Assembly (NCBI RefSeq): GCF_026151205.1
Contig: NC_087075.1
Location: 5,076,858-5,140,857, forward strand
Origin: Bolinopsis microptera
Taxonomy: Eukaryota > Ctenophora > Tentaculata > Lobata > Bolinopsidae
DNA: 64,000 nt
Direction: 5' to 3'
How positions within the stretch are numbered: position 1 is the stretch's first letter; each line of letters begins with the position of its first letter. Shown one piece after another: positions 59,201 to 64,000 of the stretch. Under the pieces are notes generated by a model. That model saw nothing but the letters and a program-made list of their open reading frames with translations. It was not told the origin of the DNA and did not search any database. Position numbers and translations under genes: made by a program.

Positions 59201-60025
59201 TAAAGTAAATTAAACCTGTTGGAACTCTATGTCTCTATCAGTATCGTACTGTTGTTCCTGTATTCCTCCTTCAAATAACATAACAGCTCCCCGGGGTACA
59301 TTCTTAGATACCAGTCGGTCACAGATCTGAGTTTTATAAATGTAAACGTGTTGGTCACAGATCTGAGTTTTATAAATGTAAATGTGTTTGTCACAGATCT
59401 GAGTTTTATAAATGTAAATGTGATGGTCACAGATCTGAGTTTTATAAATGTAAATGTGTTGGTCACAGATCTGAGTTTTATAAATGTAAACAGACTAGCC
59501 AAAAAATGCCTAAAACAGTTCAGAGCAGGGACAAAAGAAAATAGTGATTATTTTGGCCAAAAATCGCGATACCGCGACATATAAAATTTGTCGCAAAAAA
59601 ATGGGAAAAATCGCGATCCCGCACATGCCGCGATTTCATTTTGTCCCTGGTTCAGAGTAATTCAGAATAGGCAATGAGGCTCATGAAATAGGCAATGAGA
59701 GAAGGTTACTTGGCAGTTGGCTTACCCGTTTTCGGTTGTCCTTGAAAAGGGCATTAGGGATCTTTAAGGTCCCCGGGCCCATCTGGTAGTAATCGGGGAT
59801 ATCTTTCGTGTTCCTGAGACGAGGAAACAATGTCACGTGACGTCATGTATTAAAATAATTGGGACACTAAAAAATCGGCAACTAGTGCCTCTTGAAATCA
59901 TAAAAGTCGAATATTATTTTGTAACAGTTTTTAAATATTTTCTGTTTGCCCTTCACTTCTAGATCCTTCTAGATCCTTCTAGAAACTTCTAGAAACTTTC
60001 AGAACACACTGTACACTTACGGCAT
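47206..60025 (-). CDS. PEPD: Xaa-Pro dipeptidase (prolidase), 15 coding exons
   Basis: Cytosolic Mn-dependent peptidase that splits Xaa-Pro dipeptides, for example from collagen turnover. Exons, high to low: 60021-60025, 59726-59813, 59216-59326, 58803-58930, 58275-58448, 57994-58038, 56895-57017, 54416-54484, 54050-54127, 53458-53606, 49325-49405, 48433-48525, 47832-47953, 47656-47739 and 47206-47316. They total 1461 nt, 486 aa (human 493), every junction in phase. The creatinase/prolidase fold is recognised from [76 protein letters not shown] and RIEDGVAVT. The metal ligands (two Asp, one His, two Glu) are all present, so the enzyme should be active. Exon 1 codes only ATGCC. All borders are GT-AG; the acceptor of exon 15 is AAG and some donors are weak (exon 4 GA|gtcagt, exon 10 gttcgt). 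Introns hold seven exon-associated minisatellites and an antisense Penelope-like element. Confidence 0.97.
47448..47685 (-). repeat. 33-bp minisatellite multiplying the PEPD exon 14 splice donor
   Basis: Seven units. In sense direction each carries GGCACTGGAGGG|GTAAGT or GGCACTGGAGGG|GCAAGT. The first unit is the real exon 14 end (donor at 47655-47651). The next four have GC in place of GT, and the last two have GT again. GC-AG donors with this context are usable in animals. One unit is a base shorter, so using distal donors shifts the frame. Confidence 0.93.
47957..48295. repeat. Array of CACGTGATATCAT units next to the PEPD exon 13 acceptor
   Basis: Roughly 19 units of 16-21 bp (cacgtgatatcataaa, or the longer form with catgt). 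About sixteen contain the palindromic E-box CACGTG and three the variant TACGTG. The array comes within a few bases of the exon 13 acceptor (TTACCAG|GTGG) but does not include it. Confidence 0.92.
48732..49327 (-). repeat. 26-bp minisatellite multiplying the PEPD exon 11 splice donor
   Basis: About 23 units counting the real one. In sense direction the unit reads CCATCG|GTAAGATTATGGGG, and the genuine exon end is GTGAACG|GTAAGATAAGGGGG. Seventeen units keep GTAAGAT or GTAAAAT; five have GGAAAG and are dead donors. Units contain G-runs typical of intronic splicing enhancers. Confidence 0.93.
49430..49510. repeat. AT-rich microsatellite (ATT/TAAT)n
   Basis: Imperfect attattcattaattatt repeats in PEPD intron 10, directly after the exon 11 acceptor flank. 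Confidence 0.7.
49945..50301. repeat. Foldback with 112-bp arms; arms contain a tRNA-like promoter
   Basis: 49945-50056 and 50190-50301 are inverse complements with about one mismatch, separated by 133 bp. Each arm holds GGTTCGGATCC, close to a pol III B box, preceded at suitable distance by tagttaagtaacatg, a weak A box. This may be two head-to-head tRNA-derived SINEs or a foldback transposon. In PEPD intron 10. Confidence 0.75.
50402..50590 (+). other. Possible orphan exon, product unknown
   Basis: An open frame of about 63 codons with natural-looking composition ([18 protein letters not shown]). It is preceded by an acceptor-like ttttttatccag and followed by GTGG|gtaaag. It is antisense to PEPD inside intron 10, just right of the foldback. 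It could be a captured gene fragment or part of a transposon; I do not recognise it. Confidence 0.3.
50790..53064. repeat. 15/16-bp minisatellite, about 150 copies
   Basis: Units ggaggctaacaggag (15 bp) and ggaggctaacagcgag (16 bp), with rarer variants, fill 2.27 kb of PEPD intron 10. Longer blocks recur within the array, indicating higher-order duplication. In PEPD sense it reads CCTCCCTCCTGTTAG, resembling a pyrimidine tract plus AG. Confidence 0.97.
54126..54187 (-). repeat. Short array multiplying the PEPD exon 9 acceptor
   Basis: In sense direction TTGTTACAATG recurs four times before the real TTGTTACAG|TGGCC. The upstream copies read ACAATG where the genuine site is ACAGTG, so only the last is an acceptor. 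Confidence 0.75.
54563..56326 (+). CDS. Penelope-like element: reverse transcriptase plus C-terminal GIY-YIG endonuclease (5'-truncated)
   Basis: A 587-codon uninterrupted ORF antisense in PEPD intron 7. [19 protein letters not shown], motif [13 protein letters not shown] near residue 90, motif [19 protein letters not shown] near 150, and motif [11 protein letters not shown] near 188. Near residues 430-440 a CxxC pair (CAKKCDLC) leads into the GIY-YIG module (VVYIV near 470, [10 protein letters not shown] near 480), the canonical Penelope order. Typical members have about 200 more N-terminal residues, so this copy is probably 5'-truncated although its frame is clean. It differs in domain order from the element at 28955-32923, so two Penelope lineages coexist here. 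Confidence 0.88.
   Translation: MTFVSPGTTMSTPSTQAKAHKPEKNYPGRMISTGCASAIKNLSALTAYELTKVDLKYAIQDNNHILRKLDDLNNSKSLEGKTVIHASFDIEAMFPSIQKEVGLEQCRLHLDKREDPILSTDCIIDALETTLDNNITEFEGVIYKQKKGTAMGPKNACAYADTAIDKIDRDVMEGTWSHPPLLWARYRDDVYVPWTHGQEMLEEFHLWLNSRMPGIKFTLKASLEGTEFLDTFIYMKAGQLHTKPYSKPCDDHAFLVPTSCHPTHTIKNIPYSTALRIFKLTSEHDEYIQARAQYTSYLVARGYSNSLINQAFNKVETKSRLSYYQQQRHKEDDSSKGRLIPLVTDFNPGLPNIGRILNSHKHILRLDLELCKVIDPDGIFTSFRGTKTLHEILIHSKLPPVEEPAVEDPGHASPDTAEDSDSGGCFPCAKKCDLCKNFLKPSTTIGSFHTNQVFSIKGRLDCDTKNVVYIVNDNICKLSYIGCTSDSLKVRFRNHKSHIKTQRRTCELSCHFIDNEILHNLDRTTTKLFTSTLSKDINVSIIEQVDVGNFEQCAQDRLSICKQRENFWQNQLKTLKHFGGMNVREER
56560..56830. repeat. AT-rich microsatellites (TA)n and (ATATACATAAT)n
   Basis: (TA)n at 56569-56583, and about nine imperfect ataatatatacat units at 56724-56826, in PEPD intron 7. 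Confidence 0.8.
57018..57993. other. PEPD intron 6, no feature recognised
   Basis: No ORF or repeat of note. Short ORFs on the minus strand have no family features. Confidence 0.4.
58531..58806 (-). repeat. 34-bp minisatellite multiplying the PEPD exon 4 splice donor
   Basis: Eight units. In sense direction each starts GCGA|GTCAGTATTTTTATTT, and the genuine exon end is GGGCGA|GTCAGTATTT. The weak gtcagt donor is therefore repeated every 34 bp. Read-through meets TAG within the first unit. Confidence 0.92.
58920..59115 (-). repeat. 67-bp repeat (three units) multiplying the PEPD exon 4 acceptor
   Basis: In sense direction each unit has TTCTAAAATGTCAG|GAATCCTAC. The genuine site is TTCTAAAATGTCAG|GAGTCCTACTTC. 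Two decoy acceptors with nine exon-like bases lie upstream of the real one. With the donor array above, exon 4 is flanked on both sides. Confidence 0.9.
59317..59489 (-). repeat. 36-bp minisatellite multiplying the PEPD exon 3 acceptor, open in frame
   Basis: Five acceptor copies TTTATAAAACTCAG|ATCTGTGAC, all with intact CAG. The one nearest the coding part (59326) starts exon 3 ([10 protein letters not shown]). Because units are 36 bp without stops in that frame, use of an upstream copy would add 12-residue blocks of the type [12 protein letters not shown] without breaking the frame. Confidence 0.93.
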
Positions 60026-60414
60026 TCTGGAGTCACGATAAGACCAGCTATAATAGATTAAAGTGATGAAAAATAACAAAGTTTTCATTATATTTGCAGC
60101 GATTTAATAGTTTGCTGATCGGTGTGCATTGTTGTAAAATCTTTCCGTGTGTCAGTTTGTTAGCTTATCGGTAGATTGTCGTCGGTCAATATGTTCGTCG
60201 GTCAATATGTGCGTTTGTCAATATGTTCGTCGGTCAGTATGTTCGTCGGTCAGTGGACCGTTTTCGATCAGTCTGCTAAGTGCTTATTTGCGTCGGTTCA
60301 CCATCATAATTTGATGCTTGATGAGAAAATTTGTTTAAAGAGAAATAATTACGGATGAGAATTAACTGAAATAATATATATTATAATTTTCTTTATAATT
60401 ACAATTAAATTGCC
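60026..60414. promoter_or_regulatory. PEPD 5' flank with an 18-bp tandem repeat
   Basis: Upstream of the PEPD start codon. At 60178-60255 about five imperfect copies of gtcggtcaatatgttc occur. No TATA or initiator could be assigned. The hAT element begins at 60423. Confidence 0.5.
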
Positions 60415-60422
60415 AACAATTA

Positions 60423-61354
60423 CAGGGGTCGACCGAGGGCAGGATTTTCGACCGAGGCCGAGGAAAATACAGTTAGTTAAGACCGAGGCCGAAGACAACC
60501 GAGGTTTCTTTTTTTTTACCGAGGCCGAGGCCGAGGCCGAGGAGTGCAAATTTTGACCGAGGCCGAGGCCGAGGAATTTTGGCAGAAAAATTGTTGGGAA
60601 AAAGGGCATTGTTTATTAGGAAAAGCGCACTGTACCTAGACGATGAATTCGAAGAAAATAGTGAGAAGATAAGGAAGGAAGCTAACAGATACTTAAAAGA
60701 CTCTCGAGTTGATTTATCATTTCAACCATTAGTTTACTGGAAAGCTAATAAGCAGAGCTATCCGAACCTTGCTGAGTGTTCAAAGAAATATCTATCTGCG
60801 CCGGCGAGCTCAGCAGCACCAGAGAGATTGTTTTCTACAGCAGGGCACATCCTGAAGTTAAATCGCCTCAGCCTTAAGCCAACAAACTTTGAGGGGTGCT
60901 TGTTTCTCAAAAAGAACATCGGAACATTTGGGGACGACTTCGGCCCCTGTCCAAATGAATTTGAAGCCCCAAATAAAGAGGACTGTCCCCCTTCTGAGCT
61001 GTGCACAGAAGATTATTCTGATTCAGAGTGCTCAGATATTGTCATTTCATCAGACGATGAATCTTAGACTATGATATTTTTAGTTTTGTGTCCTGGTCAA
61101 TTGGTCGTTTTATTTTCAATTTTACAAATTCGTTTACATTAACCTCTGTAAGTCTGTAGAAAAATTCCCAAAATTTCAACAAAAATCCTCGGTCAAATCC
61201 TCGGTAAAATCGTCAAATTTCGCCGAGGCCGAGGAATTTCGAATCTATTTTTCACCGAGGCCGAGGCGAACCGAGGAATTGTCCTCCTGACCGAGGAAAA
61301 ATCGCCATTCCTCGGTAAAACCGAGGCCGAGGCCGAGGACTCGGTCGACCCTTG
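60423..61354 (+). mobile_element. Internally deleted hAT transposon
   Basis: Ends CAGGGGTCGACCGAG and CTCGGTCGACCCTTG are inverted repeats, flanked by a perfect 8-bp duplication AACAATTA (60415-60422 and 61355-61362). Clusters of CCGAGG in both subterminal regions resemble transposase-binding repeats. It encodes only the C-terminal part of a hAT transposase, so it is non-autonomous. Confidence 0.92.
60579..61067 (+). pseudogene. hAT transposase C-terminal fragment (dimerisation domain)
   Basis: An open frame of 162 codons without an ATG at its start. YWKANKQSYPNLAECSKKYL and SSAAPERLFSTAG are the signature of the hAT C-terminal dimerisation region, followed by an acidic tail (DYSDSECSD) and stop. 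The BED finger and DDE core are deleted. Confidence 0.88.
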
Positions 61355-61362
61355 AACAATTA

Positions 61363-63239
61363 TTGAGAACAACACTTTATTTGATTGCAATTAAAGATTT
61401 TAAGGCGTTAGTGCCGAGTAATGCCTCTGGGTAGTGCTCCTCAATCAATCAATATTTTTGTTTATCAAAAGAATTGAGTGTAAGTTGTACCTTGAGTACC
61501 TATACACATTACACAAAATATTCAACATATTACTTATTAGTAAAAACGTGCGCTAAGATAACCAACAACCAGTCATCATAAATTTTTGATTACTTTAAAA
61601 AATCATGCGCTCTGAAATATTTCCCCAGAAAAACAGGAACTGTAGGACAAATATAGTAAAAACTCATCACCCCTTATTACTCCGCAGAACTCACTCCGCA
61701 GAACTTATTATAACAACATGTCCGTGTTTGTGCCAATAAAAAGTTTGACCATCATGTCACGATCAACATGCATGTGATAGCTACTTACAAATTATGTAAT
61801 GTACAAATAGTGGTCAACACTGAGCTTTACGTTATATATTATAAATATTACATATTCGATTCGAAGCAAATATATTATCATTATTCGGGAAGCAAATCCA
61901 TTGCTTCAATATCAGTAATATTTATATTTATATAAATCCATTAGGGATTTTTCAAATATTTAGTAAGCCATATTTTGGCCATCTTAGGTCCCCTCCCTCT
62001 CTGTAACAAACTTTACACAATATAACTATTGCGTAGAAATTACTTTTTTAAACCCCTCCTCCTCCTTAGACTGGCTTAAGTTATAATATGTAAACGGTCC
62101 TTTACAGTAATATTAGTATTATCATTATTTATATAAATCCATTTTATAGCGACACGTTGCATATTCACTAGATCGTATTAACATATTATATATTATATTA
62201 TCTACACTGTACAGTAAAATCCTTGACACATTCTTTACAATAATCATCATTACATCGTACTCTACAAAACATCAATAAAAGTACACTCAGTTCTAAAATG
62301 AACTGATGAACCAGCAAAAAACTAAACACAGAATAATATTACTGGAATGAACAATGAACACACTCTCAGTTCTCACGGGACGGAAAGATAAAACATGTGA
62401 CCAAAAAACGCTGATCTGATTAGTTGGCAAGGTGTAACCAAAAACTTCTTTAATTTACGACTGATTTAATTTACCGCACATTTAGAACGGGATTTGGAAA
62501 AAGAGGGGGGACTGGAAGTGGTTTATGTTGAATTATTGATTTTCTTCAGAAATTGAGAAACACCAGAATGATTGATGTCTTTTAATTGTATTTTTGTCAT
62601 AAGTTAATGTGAATGAGCCCAGTTTTGCAGCTATGTTGTGCTCGCTTCAGACTTTCGTTACCATTTTAAATATTTATATGGTATTAATGGAGTATACAAA
62701 ACTATAAAGTTGTAAATAGTCTTATAGGTATAATAGATGTAAACGTATATAATAATAACGCTTATAAATGAATTTAAACACCATGTGACTTTAAAGTAGG
62801 TAGTATAATTTGCTTTTAGGTAGTTAAATTTGCTTGTTGTTATTCAAGAGGGAACCTTGTGACTCTGTCTTCATGTTTTAATATTTATCATGTGCATGTC
62901 ACTGTTGTGATTCATTTCTGCGTCACGAGATTATAGTCAAAATTTGGACGGCCAAAAGGTCAGTGGTCAAATTAATTACAGTAATCCTTAATTTTGACTG
63001 ACATTACAAATAAAACAGAAACATTACAGCATTAAAACAAAAATATCATGCGTTTTTTGAGAGAATGTACGAGTGCCTTGGAAGAGTTTACCAAATACTA
63101 GGGACTGTGCAATATTAAATCGTGATATTAGTAGAAAAGAGTCATGATAACAGTAATTCCAACCCTTCAGACCCGGATCGAATTTCTTAAATCAAACATT
63201 GAAATCCTACCAAACGTGGAGCTCATATTATGAATGTAA
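61363..63239. other. Long AT-rich stretch without a recognised gene
   Basis: Nothing convincing was found on either strand. A degenerate relative of the GGGGTCGTTCAC MITE may lie near 61985-62105 (atgtaaacggtcc end). Confidence 0.4.
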
Positions 63240-64000
63240 AATGGAGTGTATGCAGATCTGTTGATAAAATGGGTTTACTCAAACGGCTTAGCTCTTAATT
63301 TAAAGAAGACTTGCTATATGGTATTTTCCAAAAGACGGGTAGACTTATCGTCTCTACAGGTAAGAATTGACAACACTCCTATTGAACGCAAAACGGAGGC
63401 CAGATTTTTAGGAGTTATTGTCGACGACAAACTAAACTGGGCCAGCCACATTCGAGCTGTCAAAACAAAAATGTCACGGTTTATAGGTGTTATGTTCAAA
63501 ATAAAACGCAAATTACCAATCAAAGCACGCTTACAGATTTTCCAAAGTTTTGTACAATCTCACTTAAATTTCTGTTCGCTCGTTTGGGGTTTTGCTGCAA
63601 AATCTCACATTGACTCACTGTTCACTAAACAAAAACAGGGAATACGAGCAGTTATGCCGGGTTACGTGAATTACTATTACAAAGATGGTAAACTTCCGGA
63701 TCATACTAAAGCTACGTTTAAAGAGTACGAAATATTAACTGTACACGGGGTAATCATAAAAAATGCTCTGACTCTGATGCACAAGTTAAATTACATGCCT
63801 GGCCTTCTGCCGTCGTCGATAAAAGACTTATTTCCTCCCGATTTACCAAAGTATGGCACGTCTTATGACGACAATATCGACTGGCTAACAACGTACTCTC
63901 AACCAGATCTACGCGCTAGTGTTCTGTATAAAGGTCCTATATTAGCTATAACCGAGCACAACATTAGTCGCATAACTTGCCCATCTAGCATTTTCTCAAT
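63240..64000 (+). pseudogene. LINE-A family reverse transcriptase fragment, running off the window
   Basis: Open frame of about 250 codons to the window edge, preceded by a stop at 63237. It encodes the end of the RT and the region after it: LIKWVYSNGLALNLKKT, IERKTEARFLGVIVDDKLNW, KARLQIFQSFVQSHLNFC and SLVWGFAAKSHIDSL. It aligns with LINE-A (34079-37014) and is better preserved. The left end is abrupt, in keeping with 5' truncation. Whether the rest is intact is not visible. Confidence 0.85.

Overview
The window is nuclear DNA of an invertebrate animal, phylum not determinable here. It is AT-rich, with spliced genes carrying GT-AG introns, scattered TTAGGG-like stretches, and a heavy load of retrotransposons (Penelope-like, LINE, LTR), DNA transposons and MITEs (hAT-like, pogo-like, Harbinger-like), minisatellites and segmental duplications. 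Three cellular loci can be rebuilt exon by exon.

(1) 1-4.8 kb, plus strand: two tandem copies of SSU72, the RNA polymerase II CTD phosphatase. The upstream copy is cut by the window edge. The downstream copy is complete, with six exons and 244 aa. Introns of the second copy carry two MITEs and an 871-bp hAT-like element. (2) 21.0-25.9 kb, plus strand: an unrecognised eight-exon gene for a 531-aa protein with a signal peptide and a C-terminal GPI-anchor-like tail. (3) 47.2-60.0 kb, minus strand: a complete PEPD (prolidase) gene, 15 coding exons, 486 aa, all five metal ligands retained. Its introns are swollen by minisatellites, an antisense Penelope-like element and a foldback.

The rest is repeats. 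At 5.5-9.9 kb a pogo-like transposon lies between two direct repeats. At 10.3-11.8 kb there is a 60-bp minisatellite. At 12.6-19.96 kb a 2.4-kb unit is tandemly duplicated; one copy has gained two 861-bp TIR elements and a MITE, and the other copy preserves the empty sites. At 26.9-37.0 kb there is a decayed LINE, a near-intact Penelope-like element with an N-terminal GIY-YIG nuclease and 613-bp direct repeats, a GA microsatellite, and a LINE inserted inside another LINE. At 39.8-46.5 kb lies an LTR element (1.5-kb LTRs, TAAGG target duplication) that keeps an env-like ORF but shows no gag-pol. A deleted hAT element sits just upstream of PEPD, and a LINE runs off the right edge.

The most unusual signal is that many minisatellites straddle exon boundaries. 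In PEPD, arrays overlap the acceptors of exons 3, 4 and 9 and the donors of exons 4, 11 and 14. In the 531-aa gene a 24-copy array overlaps the exon 5 acceptor. Each array multiplies a real splice site, some copies keeping the consensus and others with it mutated (GT to GC, AG to AA). In one case the extra units are open and in frame.
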